64,000 nucleotides of DNA from Hyposmocoma kahamanoa (taxonomy: Eukaryota > Arthropoda > Insecta > Lepidoptera > Cosmopterigidae): contig NW_020654229.1 of assembly GCF_003589595.1 (NCBI RefSeq), forward strand, positions 4,787,380-4,851,379, in the 5' to 3' direction. The position numbers and the translations under genes are program-made. The notes beneath the pieces are model-generated. The model was not told the DNA's origin, did not search any database, and worked only from the letters and a program-made list of their open reading frames with translations. Positions 1-12,300 of the stretch are shown piece by piece (positions within the stretch are counted from its first letter, which is position 1; every line of letters begins with the position of its first letter).

Positions 1-1423
1 GGCCGTAAAGCTAGTTTCCAGTGGTTTTTAGTGTTAAATGATATTATAATAAGAATTATACTTTTTTCAATTGTACGATAAGCTTAATTTGATAATATTT
101 ACTTCTCTGAGTGCTTGAAAGTTCAATGTAAGCAATTATGTAACTGTTGACAAACGACTTCTCAACAATTTTTTAGTTTTTATTGAATGTCACGATATTT
201 GACCACCAATATATTTAATTATTTTTGTGAAATTACTCCACTAGTTTATAATAATTGTTAATACAAGATCGAATACTACGAAAAATTCTTTCTTTTCCGT
301 CTTTTTGACATATAATTTATACAATTTAACAAGCATTTTTAAATTTTGCAAAAATTCAAACTTATAAAACAAATAAAGCACATTCTAGATTACTATTATT
401 TTGCTAAGACGTAACATTTCAAATAAAAAAAGGTCAGTGAGTTACAAAAACACCATAAATATTTTTTTTTTATGGGGAACGTGCAAGCGGGTATTAGCGC
501 CATCTAACGGCGTTAATGTGAACTTTCACATCATGTTCAATTAATTTATCGTCAATATTTACATCAAGGAATAATAGTGATGCTTTTTATAATTAGTACT
601 GTTATTTTTCTTTGTTCTTTGACGGACAAATTTCTATAATAAAAAACGGAAACACCGTATCGATTGTTACGCCAAGTGGCGCCATCCGTGTAAAATTAAT
701 AACAGCCGTTGCACGTTCCCACGTCTATTTTAGCGAAATAAAACGAAAATTACCGTGAAAGTTGTTGAAGATCCTTTATTACGTTGTCATTTTCTCGATT
801 TCTCTAGATTTTCCAGAAGACCCGGCTGGAGAAGCGACGTCAGAGAGAGACAGTGGTACTTCCATCTCTTTCTTCCTTGTAACTCCCGTTTTATTTCGCT
901 TGTATGAGGCCGTAGATAAATTACGTCACTGTCGTGATTTTTTGGACCACAACGTGTGGCAAGTATGAATACGGAAGGATAAAGTATTGCCGTACCCCGG
1001 ATTCGCAAAGCAATGATAAGAAAGTTTATAAACTTTTATTGAAGTCTCCAGTCAAAAAATTGTCAACTATTTCCACGAAAAATAAGCCGTCCAAAATGCA
1101 AACAACAGCCTTCTGAGAAAAACCTTTTTCTTTTTTCTATTTTTTCTTTCTTTTTTTCGTATTATTTCAAAGAAATAAAAATAATGACCTTTATTTCGAA
1201 CCCTTAATTATCATTAATACTTATCAAGATTTAATATTTATCTTAATAAACGTATCTCGATAATTATCTTGACGTTTATAAAATTAATTGGAACAACAAA
1301 ATACTACCGCTAGCAATGTCGTGTCACGTGTTTGTATCAGAATCGTATCCAAACGTGTCAAATGTCTATCTCAAAAAATCGCAAACCAAATTGTTTTGCT
1401 AAAAATTTTGGAGTGAGAGGAGT
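1..1423. other. AT-rich sequence without a recognisable gene
   Basis: I see no conserved protein or RNA here. Short open frames at 762-968 and 934-1116 have no recognisable domain and lie in unremarkable sequence. Two short GC-richer patches (about 480-530 and 660-720) contain the phrase 'gcgccatc' in opposite contexts and may be ends of an old repeat, but I cannot define an element. Confidence 0.4.
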
Positions 1424-1527
1424 GACCCACCCCCTAATCCAACCCACCCACACACCACCTACCCACCCCTAATCCACCCCTAACCCACCCCTAACCCAAC
1501 CCCTAACCCACCCCCTAACTCACCCCC
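1424..1527. repeat. C-rich minisatellite, telomere-like 10-11 bp unit
   Basis: About 100 bp is built almost entirely of C, A and T, with units close to CCCCTAACCCA repeated with variations (CCACCCCTAA, CCAACCCCTAA). The opposite strand reads TTAGGGG-like. It resembles telomere repeats but is not the (TTAGG)n of insects, is short, and is interior to the sequence, so a local minisatellite is the simplest reading. Confidence 0.7.
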
Positions 1528-2070
1528 ATATGCCCTATAAATTTATCATAATTGTCAGTTTTAATTGTTAATTGTTGATCAAAAACATTGAAAAGATTGA
1601 AAATTGATAAATTGTTAATTGTAGATATACGCGATTAACGATTGATCAATTGTTAGTTGCTGTTTCGCAATTGACAATTAATTAATTGTCAATCTTTAAT
1701 TCCCAGAATAATTAAATTTTGCCCAACACTGGTATTTAGTATTCTGATTGTCATTTTTTTTTTCAAAAATTAAAGTGATAGCTGATAATCATCACATAAT
1801 TGTTATGATAATTATCGAAGAAAATAAATATCTTGCTAATTTGGAATCCTGCTCCCTAATGATTCAAATTAATCAATATCTATTAACAATTATCCCAATA
1901 TCGAAACCATTGTTGGATTGTCATACTTTATGGCAGAGTCACGTAATTTAAGAACGGCACTCAATGTTCGACAAATGTCAATTGAAGTTTATGGAAGGTC
2001 AATGTCAAGTAGGGGTTTAAAGTCAAGGTCACCTTGAATACCGAACACTAATTAAAGACAACATATTTAT

Positions 2071-2215
2071 CAAGGTCACGGCTGACCATGGGACCCGTAA
2101 AGTGCCCGTAACGTTGTTGATTTGTTTGAAAAAAAAATAAATTAACGCCATTTAAATCCGAAAAAATTGTTTCATTTCCAATGTACAGTAATCGCAAAAA
2201 CCTAAGTAATCATGT
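2071..2215 (+). repeat. Penelope-type terminal repeat fragment
   Basis: Carries the hairpin-like stretch GACCATGGGACCCGTAAAG, then a variant of CCGAAACGTCG, an A-rich run, TTTAAATCCG and a tail ending AATCGCAAAAACCTAAG. The same order of blocks recurs near 23400-23541 (beside a GIY-YIG reading frame) and twice near 53133-53400. I infer that it is the end of a Penelope-like element. Confidence 0.45.
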
Positions 2216-2888
2216 CAAATTATTAAAATCAAATGTCAATCTCAATTATGACAATAAGGCGAAAAGTCAAGGTCATATTTTTGAGTCAGTAATACGAACA
2301 GTTTGAAAATTATTAGCCTTGCAAGTGTTTAGCAAAATATTATTTCCTGCCATACTTTTTATTACCAATTATTTACTAACTTTTAATAATATTAGTTTTT
2401 TTTTGTTGGAACTACATTTTACTCAACAACACTGACGAAAATGCAATACATTTTCAAACTCTGAATGGTGGCAAGGGCCCCTTCAAATTAGAAGCGCTGC
2501 AACGGCGCGAGTTTTAATTTTCATTTCACTAATTAGCGGGCCTTACACAAACAATCTATTACGCGCATGTGAAGACATTGGAAGGAAAGGGAATAGACCG
2601 CGTGATTGCGATTATCACTCGCGCAGTTTCACATGGTCTATCCTGCGCTATTAGCCTCTACACGCGCGCAAAAGAACGTTAGCTTAAAAATTGCAAACAG
2701 GTAATCGTGCACTTTCCCGCGCACAATCCTGTACGCTCCTGATCACACGCGATAGAGTGACTGCGAAAGTGGTGCGCGCGTGTCACGACACTGGAGCTAC
2801 AACTGCGCTTCTAAATATTGTATGAAAATTAGTAGTCGCTCTGCTGCAGCACCACTGTGACGCTAATACAGCGCTTCTAGCTTCTATC
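2216..2888. other. No gene; CG-rich patch of unknown nature
   Basis: Between about 2500 and 2870 the base composition turns GC-richer with many GCGC steps, similar in flavour to the segment at 52300-52920, which has inverted ends. No open frame with a recognisable product. Confidence 0.3.
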
Positions 2889-3240
2889 CATCGAGTATAT
2901 AACCAGAAATAGAAACGAAATGTCATTTAATTTGTTTGAAAACTATTCTGCCATATCATTACTGGGACAACTGCGCTCCGATTGGCCAGCCCGAGTTCGA
3001 AACAATTGACGGGTGTCGTCAATTGTTTCACTTCAAATCGACCAGTTAACTTGAGCTTTGCTATAATGGACGAAAATTGCAAAATTACATGTCCAATATT
3101 TAATTACACACAGGTCAGTTGTTGGCGCTGCTATATTTCAGTGCAAACGAGAGTTGATATTTATAAGTGATGTATCGCTGATGAGTTACCAGGAATGAAT
3201 GGCCCTTATCTCGTCTCTATTTCTAGTTATATACTCGATG
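2889..3240. mobile_element. MITE family C, copy 1 (internally deleted)
   Basis: Begins CATCGAGTATATAACCAGAA and ends with the inverted copy ATATACTCGATG. Flanks are cttctatc and tttctatc, an 8-bp target duplication with one mismatch. The interior is a rearranged, shorter version of copies at 17692-18204 and 31995-32510. An 8-bp duplication fits hAT or P superfamilies; no transposase is encoded. Confidence 0.8.
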
Positions 3241-3511
3241 TTTCTATCTAAGGGTCTTATGGGAAGACGCTTTTAATCCGAATTTTCCACACTGTCTTTT
3301 GAAGTGAATTCTTATGCGTGTAATAGCACATCACATTTTCAAAATACTACTAAAGTTTTTTTGTTGTAGAATTTTTACTAAAGTTGTTTCGTTGTTTTAT
3401 TCCTCAAGATATTTGGTATAGATTGGGCTTATAGATGGCTATATATAGGTAATGGTAATGCTACCTAATCACATTTTTTTTAAATGCATGATAGACAGCA
3501 TTTTTTTTATC

Positions 3512-3708
3512 AGTAGAGTTTCTTGTGAAAGAGTTCGTCCAGGGAAGTACTGTCACTACCTATTACTGCCGCCAAGCAATAATGTGAGCATTACTGTGTT
3601 CCGGTTCTGCAGCGCAAAAGTGCTAATGAAATGGTCGCTGTGCCCCTCAGATTTTCCCAATGCGCACTACTTGTTCATCCCGTTACTTGGTGTTATAAAA
3701 AAATTGTA
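3512..3708 (+). mobile_element. SINE family F, diverged copy
   Basis: Recognisable blocks in order: TTGTGAAAGAGTTCGTCCAGG, a GCCAAGCAATAATG block, GCTGTGCCCCTCAGATTTT and a 3' TTATAAAAAAATTG tail. They match the fuller copy at 14974-15280. The copy lacks part of the middle and is non-coding. Confidence 0.6.
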
Positions 3709-3797
3709 ATTATCACATTTTTTTTCTCGTAGCACTTACTATGATAAAGTAATGAAAATTTTGTATTGTTACGTACTTAATCTATTTCAAAGACTTA

Positions 3798-3932
3798 GGG
3801 TCGTATTCTAGAACTCTAATCAATGCTCAAGTCAGGATTGCACTGGAAACACAAGCACTGAAACTACGACCCTAATGGCAGGGACTTGAGTATGATTTCG
3901 AGTGCTTTAAACCATACTCAAATCCTGACTTC
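3798..3932. mobile_element. MITE family B, truncated copy 1
   Basis: Starts GGGTCGTATTCTAGAACTCT after 'ctta', runs through the internal AAGCACTG block, and stops abruptly at ATCCTGACTT where LINE-derived sequence begins. Intact copies (18792-18985, 56781-56945) continue to an inverted GAGTTCTAGAATACGACCC, so the right terminus is missing here. Confidence 0.75.
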
Positions 3933-3937
3933 CCCTC

Positions 3938-4720
3938 TCGTTTACGCCAGATCTCTTCGCTGTTGTCTCGGGTCTCGTCTAGCACATAACTCTCTACCAC
4001 TGTACTGTTGTCTGCATACCCAAAGATACCGGGCATCAGCAGCAGGTCGTTGATATGCAGCAAGAATAGAGTAATGGAAAGGACAGATCCCTGAGGTACA
4101 CCGTGAGGAGCAGACGAGGAACCATCTGCAGCTACACGAATTGGCCTAGCCTTCAGAAAATCCTATCCTTGTGGAAAAACGAACACGAATTCCGTAAGCT
4201 GGAAACTTGGTGAACAGGCAATCATGCCAAAGTCTATCCAAGACCTTTGATATATAGAGTGACACGGTAAACGATTCACCGCGTGTTTCCACAGTCTCGC
4301 CCCATAAATGTGTCGCATACGTAAGATCCCCAGTAGATCGACCACGACGAAAACCGTACTGTCGATCACTAAGAAGATCGTTATTTTCGAGGTATCTAAG
4401 GAGACAGCTGATCAATACACGCCCCATAGTCTTACAGAGCATGGAGGTGATCACAATAAGTCGATATTAGATGAATCGGCATGACTACCATTCTTAGGTA
4501 CAGACTACATTTGCAAGCTTCTCGGTTTTCGGGACTTGTCCAGAACTGATAGAGAGGCGATACAGGCGAGCCAACGCCGAAGACAACTCGGGTACACAGC
4601 TCCGCACGACAATCGCTGGGATTCCGTCAAAGTCACTGGCTTTGTTGACGTCTAATTTGAATAAAGTTTTCAACTTTTTGACATATAGTGATCTCCGGCA
4701 TTTCCGAGTCACAGCGAGGT
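3938..4720 (-). pseudogene. Decayed LINE reverse transcriptase fragment
   Basis: Translating the minus strand in shifting frames gives reverse transcriptase landmarks: a DVNKAS-DFDGIPA block, DRQYGFRRGRSTGDL, then LHINDLLLMPG and YADNST, where active elements have YADD. These match the jockey-like element at 34376-38050 in the same window. Several frame breaks and the changed catalytic motif show that it is dead. It abuts the truncated MITE on its left side. Confidence 0.8.
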
Positions 4721-5127
4721 AGTATAGATGGTATTTGCAAACTGGCGGGAGTTAGAAGAAAAGAGAGAAACAAAAAACGAATTTTTCTATGTGCCTGTTG
4801 CAGATGTTTGTTTATTTGTAGCTCAGTTGCCAACAGACTGGCCAGTCAGATCGAAAGATTTTTTCTTTATGTTGTTCAATCTTTGTATCAATATTTTTAA
4901 GTTTTCTATAAAGTTGTTTGTTATAAATCCTGTATTTTAGAATGTACTAGCTTAGCGTGATAGCTCTTGATATGAAAGGGTTTTTCATTTTACCTCAATG
5001 GATGAATTAATCTATAAGTTGTACAAACGCATCAGAATTCACAACAAAATTTTAATAAAAAAAACAATTCCAATGAACAAAATGTTCTATCCCTAAAATA
5101 AAGTCACAATTACGACGTCAAATTATA
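4721..5127. other. Intergenic, no feature recognised
   Basis: AT-rich, non-coding. The phrase CGAATTTTTCTATGTGCCTGT near 4780 resembles a piece of the tRNA-related SINE family E (42540-42790), but too little is left to call a copy. Confidence 0.35.
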
Positions 5128-5137
5128 TTTATTTATT
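5128..5137 (-). promoter_or_regulatory. Polyadenylation signals of the astacin-like gene
   Basis: On the minus strand two overlapping AATAAA hexamers lie 14-23 nt past the stop codon at 5151. This would give a very short 3' UTR. The position is right for the gene on this strand; use is inferred. Confidence 0.5.
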
Positions 5138-5150
5138 TGAAATTCAAATC

Positions 5151-6311
5151 TTACCGAAATCTACGACTTTGAAAATATCTTCTCGAATCATTAGTAGGTT
5201 TTGCACCTTGAACGTCCACTTTGATTTCTTCTGTTTTCTGTCGCTTATTCTCAGCAGCTTCCACATCTCTCTTTTCCCGACTGATCTGTTCATACACTCT
5301 CTTATCCTGTACTATTGTAGTCCCCATCCGTAAATTTGATTTAGGAGAATTAGTGGTGTTCTGTGCCCGAAATTGAGGTTCAGAAGGCACTGTTCCAGAT
5401 ACCGTTGACGATTTTGAATCATTTTTTGGCAATTCAGATGATGAGTTACTCGGCTGCCATGTAACCCAACCGTATGCGGAAGCGTTCTCAAAAGACAATG
5501 GTAGTTTAATTTTTAGAGGATTTGATGTTGTTTTTGGTTTGATACGTGATGAGTTGCCAGAGCGTGGCCCGTGCTTAGATGACCTTAAACGGTGTGCCTT
5601 TCCACTTCTGGTGCCATGTTTTGAGTTTGCATGTCTAGTTTTCGTTCCTTTTTTTGAATGGTGGGAATTGGAGTGCGATTTTGGTGCATGTCCACTACTA
5701 ACTTTAGAATCAGCTGGTGATGATCCAATAGAAGCCGATGGTGTTGGCGATGAAGCACTTTGCACTGCATCCATAGCATGCCTTTTTCTTCTTGGAGCTG
5801 CTGAAGCATCCGTTATAGAAGCATCTGACAACGAAACACCTGCACTTATAGAAGCAGTTATCGATTCATTAACGAACACTTGATTCACTTCAGAAACTTG
5901 GTCTACTGAGTTTTCAGTAGCATTCCCAGATCTATACATGCTATCAAAAATATGACTTTTTTGTACATGGTATTTTGTTGATTGTTTTATAATAGGTCTG
6001 TGCTGGGTACGATATTTGACATTGCCAGATTTAGTGGATCTATACGATTTTGGACATAGATGTTTATTGAAAAATGGACAGCTGTCCCTTTGGTATTGTT
6101 CTAATAGGTCAGAGTCCGCACAAAACTGAGTCATATTCAATAAAGCTTTGTCTACAGTTATCTTAGTGTAATTAACTATAGACCAAACAATATCCGAAAC
6201 AAAGACAGGTTTCAAAGAAGGTTTCGCATCGTATGTTCGAAGAGATGCTTTGGTTTTGTTGCAATATGTACTTCTTGCGTGTTCTAACGCGATTCTAGTT
6301 ACTTTGTAGAC
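5151..6311 (-). CDS. Astacin-like gene, exon 8: C-terminal tail and stop
   Basis: Acceptor ttttcag then VYKVTRIALEHARSTYC; ends RRFR and TAA. The first third has several Cys (CADSD, DSCPF, HLCPKS) and could fold; a PRRKR dibasic site follows. The rest is Ser/Lys/His-rich with degenerate repeats such as SKHGTRSGK and SKHGPRSGN, so probably disordered and basic. I recognise no domain. It is joined in phase 0 to exon 7. Confidence 0.8.
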   Translation of the reverse strand, partial: VYKVTRIALEHARSTYCNKTKASLRTYDAKPSLKPVFVSDIVWSIVNYTKITVDKALLNMTQFCADSDLLEQYQRDSCPFFNKHLCPKSYRSTKSGNVKYRTQHRPIIKQSTKYHVQKSHIFDSMYRSGNATENSVDQVSEVNQVFVNESITASISAGVSLSDASITDASAAPRRKRHAMDAVQSASSPTPSASIGSSPADSKVSSGHAPKSHSNSHHSKKGTKTRHANSKHGTRSGKAHRLRSSKHGPRSGNSSRIKPKTTSNPLKIKLPLSFENASAYGWVTWQPSNSSSELPKNDSKSSTVSGTVPSEPQFRAQNTTNSPKSNLRMGTTIVQDKRVYEQISREKRDVEAAENKRQKTEEIKVDVQGAKPTNDSRRYFQSRRFR

Positions 6312-9300
6312 CTGAAAAATATAAAATTAAGTTAAAAACAGTAGACACTCTTCAAAGACGTGTAATGTCCCTGTTCTAGTAGCAGCAGAGTTCTTTCTGA
6401 AAGAATTTGTCCAAGGGAGACTCAATTCTTTAAGACTCGACGCCATCCACTAGCTTCTTATAATTATTGATACAAACACACTCAAAAAATTTCGAATCCG
6501 GCCGAATCAAAGGAATTTTTTCTGAGTATTCGATCTTTGTATTGATAACTATAACATTACTTTTACTTATTTTGTTAAAACTGAAGAGGAAAAATTAAAA
6601 AGAATACCAATACATACAATGAATAGAATCATGTTTATGGAATTACTTCAGCTCTTGGAAAGCCATATTCAACGGCAAGAAACCACCTTCGGAAACACCA
6701 TTTGTGCAGAAGAACGACGAGCCCTAAAGGGGTAAAAGACTAGTCTAGTCTAGAGGCGTTAAAAATTAGTCGAGTTTTTTTAAATAGGCCTTAAAAGGCT
6801 AAGTCTCTTTGATCACTATTTCTGGTGTTTGAATAGTATAAGTAGACATCATTGACGTACAATTATATGGACGTAGGGTCCGCGCTAAAAAGTGTCCGCA
6901 CTTGTAAGGCGCTAAAATCGTATACAGAGCGCCAAACTCCGCTTTAGTCTTCATTTGTTCGACTGACAGCGCGATACTGCGATGACATTACAATTTAAGT
7001 TTCGAATAGGTTGACTTGGGATATTTTTTTCGTGGTTTTTGTATTAGACCCGTCGTCCATTTATTTGTAAGTCAATGGTAGACATGGTAATTTTATGACA
7101 CAGTGTGATGGCTGCAGTGGCCTCTCAGATATTCGGAATTTAAAACTCTGAATAGACTGTAGCCTGAACCGTCTTCTAATTATTTCCCAAGCCAATTTCC
7201 GGTAGGACCATAATAATTGTTAATTGTGTATTGTTCATTAATAACCGGCAAAATAATCATCATTAGTTATATAAAAGAAGCACACTTTTTTTACTTTATA
7301 CTTTTATTAAAATGCTTAACGAGATAAAGTAAATGGTATTAAAAATAAGGAAATAGTTTTACTTTGTTTTGAAGTTTAACTTTCACGATACGCACACATT
7401 ATTTGATTTTTGCAAAATAATCACGTATAAATCATATTTTAAACATATATTAATTACCTTCCAGACCATGGACGTTGCAATGCGTCCGAAACGTCGAGTT
7501 AATTAAAATATGTTTTATACGTGATTAAATCCCGAATTAAAAATCAAATCAATAGTTTTACGTCTTTATATATTTCCCACGGAAATCAAAACAACAATAA
7601 AGTACGTTGTTCAAAATTCATGCTATTATAGATTTTAAATCTAATAATTAATGTTATGTACCAGGATCTCGGCTCCGACTACCTATTTACAGCCTTTGGA
7701 GTCGAAAGTGGGGTCCCAGTGCCCTTCATCTTTACAAAATTTTATCCAAAAAACTTAATATAGACTGTCTTGGAGACCCAAGGGCCGGCTGCTACCTTGC
7801 CCACGCATTAGCATAGCAATACAAAGACGGAACGCTGCCAGCATCTTGGGCACCTTGCCGCGGGGACCCAATTTTATTCATATAATTTAAAAATCCTAGT
7901 TTTACTTTCTAGTATTTAAGTTTTTATTGTCTTTTTTAAGTTACCTGTATATTATCAAAATAAAAATAGTATCTCCATAATTAATGGGAATGGAAATTAA
8001 CATTTCCGTAAAACGTGTTAAGTCCCCAACCCGCATTGGGCCAGCATGGCGGACTATAGCCTAAACCCTCGTCTGAGTCGAGACCTGTGCCCAGAAGTGG
8101 GAAGTATAAACAAGTTGATGATGGCGACGATAGTACACTCCTGTAAACTTCGGTTTTATGACTTAAACGCCTTTTCATTAGAGCTACAGATATATTGAAA
8201 TTACCTCTTCGATAATCCGTTCAACATCGGATTTTATACCCAAATCCTCCAGCTCCTGGTCAAAGCTCTTCTGTGGATGTTCTGAGGGTGGCGGCGTCAC
8301 ATCTGTATTCGCCCTTACAGTCGGGGACGGAGGCGGCGTTATATCTGGGTTTACCCTTAGACTCCTCTCTCCATTACCTATTTCTCTTTTTCTACGCATT
8401 GTCTCGTCGTTCTTCTCGACAAGTGCATCTGGATTGGAATCACGCTTGGCTCTGGGGGGTTTTGTAATCATTTTACATTAGAAAATAAATTTAAAAGTCA
8501 ATGAAATAAAATCTAATATACTATCTAGATGGACCCTGTTTAATCGACTTAAAAAAAAACTACTTTTTCTGTATATGCTACGCGACCACTAATAACTTCA
8601 GTGTCGACGTACGTGTATGTGTGCCGTGTGTATTGACGTAGATCATTACCATTTTTTTCATTCAAACGTATCACGCTTTACGGTGCAAAAAAACGTCTTA
8701 AAGAAACCTACATGTTGAGTTCAAAATTCTCCCGATGCGTGTAATGTTCTCGGCTCACAATAGAGTGACTGTGTAAAGCCGGGTCCTCGAATCTTTGACT
8801 TGCGTTTTTCGCTTGTTTTGGTTGTAGTGGACGCATAGACGCTGCTGCTCTGTGATTGGCCAGTGGTGCTGTCCTCCGCAAGCGTTCCTTGTTGCTTGCG
8901 TGGAAATATCAAGCTTGCTAGATATCAAACTCACGCAACGTAAAGCAAGCGGCCGGCGCAAGCGAGAGACTCGTGAACAGTCCTAAAGGCCTAATGGCAT
9001 AACGTAACCCACGTTAGTCCTTGATCGCATATAAACACGACCATGGACCAGTCAGTCAAGACGACTTCTAACCGCGATACAATACAGCGCAGTCAACTAC
9101 TACTACAGTGTTAGCACGGTATGATGGCCGTTTTGACAGATTACAAATAGTGAGGTCAAATCTCAATTCATTATCGAAAAAAATATAATCAAATGCGAGT
9201 CGCATCTATAAGTTTTTAGATTTATTATTAAGTAGAGTTTGTGTATGTAACTGCCTATAACGCAAGCTCGTGTCATGTTCACTTTACGGTTTCCTCAGTT

Positions 9301-12300
9301 GCGTATTTGTGTTCAGAGAAAGATGTCGAAAAAATTAAATTTATACATTTTCAGTTACATAGTGCCTCATTTTCGTCTCACAAGCTAATAGGACAAACCC
9401 CTATATTATATAAATGAATAAACTAGTATTGCAAGGGGTAGCTGATTAAAAAATTTTAATAAAAGGAAAATAAAAATGTTTACTTAATAGGTACATCAAT
9501 TCGAAACTGCTTTGTTTTGCATTGAGCTTTGACGCGAGTTTGCCGGAGGTAAAAGTTGTGCTGGCCAGCGATCGCATAAGTGACGATCGTACTCGATTTC
9601 ATTTTCAAAAATTTCCAATTTTGAAAACCAAATGCCGAATAAACATCCATAAATTTTACTGCACGTCACTATTGACAAAAATGCACGTCAATTAGCTCCT
9701 TCAACGTAGTTGTGAATTAATACGAAACTTGATGAGCGGACAAACGTCAAAACGGCCATCATAGCGTGCCGGTACTACAGTACCACAGTCTAACCAATGA
9801 TGTTAGTACCTACTAAGGATACACATTACGATTCAATCTTTATGAAAATAGATTCAAGTGCATACGATGTAACTATTTTTTGTATCGATTAATTGTATCG
9901 AATACGAATCGGATGTACTACGCAAACTTTCTTACTGTCCATGAACGGGTTAAGACAGAACATAATATTCGAAAATTTTGTTTATATACGAAACGCGCGT
10001 TTGCATCGCCGTGTGTAACCACTCTAAGGGCGCGTTCCCATTGTCGTAACGTTTTATTTATCGTTGGACGACTCGACAGTCGTTTAGCCTGTTCCAATAT
10101 CACGACTATCTGTCGTGACTGTATCGTGAATGTTTATTTTATCGGTCAATGGCTGTTGTGTCTAGCTATTCCCACTAGATTGTGACGACAACTTATTTAT
10201 TAGTTTATTTATATTTAGTTTGACGAGAGAATGTTTGAGGCTGCGATTATTTGTCGTCATATTTTTATTTATTGTCGGACGACTGTCGTTAGCTCTTTCC
10301 ATTGCCTTGACAGTCTGTCGTCGTAAACGACAGTTAATCGTGTTGTGAACAACATAACGGTTACCATGCCGGACTGCCACGCAGAGGTTCCGAGTTCGAT
10401 GTCAGGAGAAATATTTGTATGGCCTACATTTATATCTCTCGTGAGTTTGGGTGTAATTTGTGATTGCCTATGTGTGTGTCCATGGCACCCGCGATACAGG
10501 GGATCAAGAGTAGAAATTTACTCTATAGCTGCACGAGTCCGAATAGTGCCCCGTCTGCTCACTATAGCGTGAAACACACTGAAAACGAGTGTCGGGGCGA
10601 GTCGGGTCGAGAGCGCGGCGGGTGTAATTTCATGTATTTATATGGACGACAACACAGCTCGCGCGGGCACGAGACGAACGCAAAACAGGACACGCCCGAC
10701 CCGCTTTCAGTGTATTTCACGCTTTAGACGCGCATTGCTGCGATACGATATTCCTGTAGCAAGGCATCTCACAGCCAAGGTTTGAGTAACAATTATTGCG
10801 ACGATCGTCAAACGTACTGGACGTATTTTTCAAACTAGGTAGCGACATGGATCGGATAAAGAGTGTTGCACTGCTGTTATTGATTGCTGTCGCTGCCTAG
10901 TTTAAGAAATACGTTTAGTGCCGTTGACGGTCGTCTAAAGAATGATCACCCGAACCGTGGCAGTGAGACGCTTTGCCACACGAAATCGCATCGCAGCAAT
11001 TCGCAGTTTTGTGTTTCCACCCTAACTCGTAATATAGAGTAATCTAGCATACTAACCTCCCGAAAGGGACAATATCGTTATTCAACTCTGACGGATTATT
11101 TTCTGCTAAGTTCTTCATGTCGGGTATATTTTGGCACATTTCGATTTTCTCTGTTCGCTCTCTTTTACGGCATTCAGGACCGTAAACGATTTCTATCTTG
11201 CGGATGTCCAAAGCGGTTAAACTGCCACGTCTCTGTGACGTATTTGGATCCTAAAGGAAAAAACGAAGTTTTTTTTAAATTTAATATTAACCATATCGAT
11301 GAACACACGCTAACTTAATGTTTTAGTTATTTGTTATTATTTTTGTAAGGAACCATATTTATTTGGGAAAAAAAAATAAAGAAACAAAAAACAACATAAA
11401 AACAGTACAAAAATGAAACTGTCGTAATCGACTCATCCGTAGAACAAAGATCTATTTGCAAGACTACTTGTTCTCTGGACATAGTATATTTCGTTCGTTC
11501 TACTTCGCTGTGGATGTCAGACCGACCGTTGTTTGATTTTATATTTCCGAACGAAATAAGATACATAAATTCTCAAAACACCTTTACATAGACCTTACTT
11601 TGAATAACGAAATTAGTCTCGTAACATAAGTATTTTCTTTTCGTTATAAAAGCACATCGGACTCTGTTCTTCGGATGAGTCGTAATGTTCATTGGAGGTG
11701 TCCATATGAGCCGTGTTAACCTTTGACTTATCACCTCTCAAGCCAAGGCCGTGGGTTTGTATATATAATAAAAAAATTTTTTGCTTCATAATTTAATTTT
11801 TCGGTCATCTCGGAATAGTGTTCACTAGTTTACTACCAAATTTTCGTGGCATTTTTTATTATTTAAGTATTTTTTATCGTGCAATATTATTTAATAATTA
11901 CACGATAATATATGTACTTGAATATTTAAATAATAAAAATTGCCCAGGAAATTACGTAGTGAACACTAGTCCGAGCATGATCGTTTTCATTCTTTTACTT
12001 ACTTTTAAATAAATTTATTTTTTTCTTTTTATAAGAAAAAAGAATTTATTAAGGTATTACTTCCCTGGACGTACTTTTTCACAAGGAACTCCACAGTTAC
12101 TAAAATCTTTAATTGAATAGGCCGCTTTCTGTACCCATATACGTTTTTAGAAGGTACTCGTCGTTCAGATAGTCTCAGCTAATGTTATCGCACCTTTTAA
12201 TCAACCCTTTATTCAGGATGTTATGATATTATACAAACCTTAAATAAGAAAACCCTGTGTCCATTTTTGCTGTATTCTCTATCACCAAAGTGCATCACGC

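Noticed and set aside
762..1116. Overlapping short plus-strand frames as a possible first exon
   Set aside because: No recognisable protein, no partner exon, and nothing that distinguishes them from chance.
5539..5883. 114-codon plus-strand frame
   Set aside because: Antisense to the low-complexity tail of the astacin-like gene; it mirrors Ser/Lys codons.
9880..10185. 101-codon plus-strand frame
   Set aside because: Crosses the GTCGT-rich MITE family H fragment; no domain and no conserved start or splice context.
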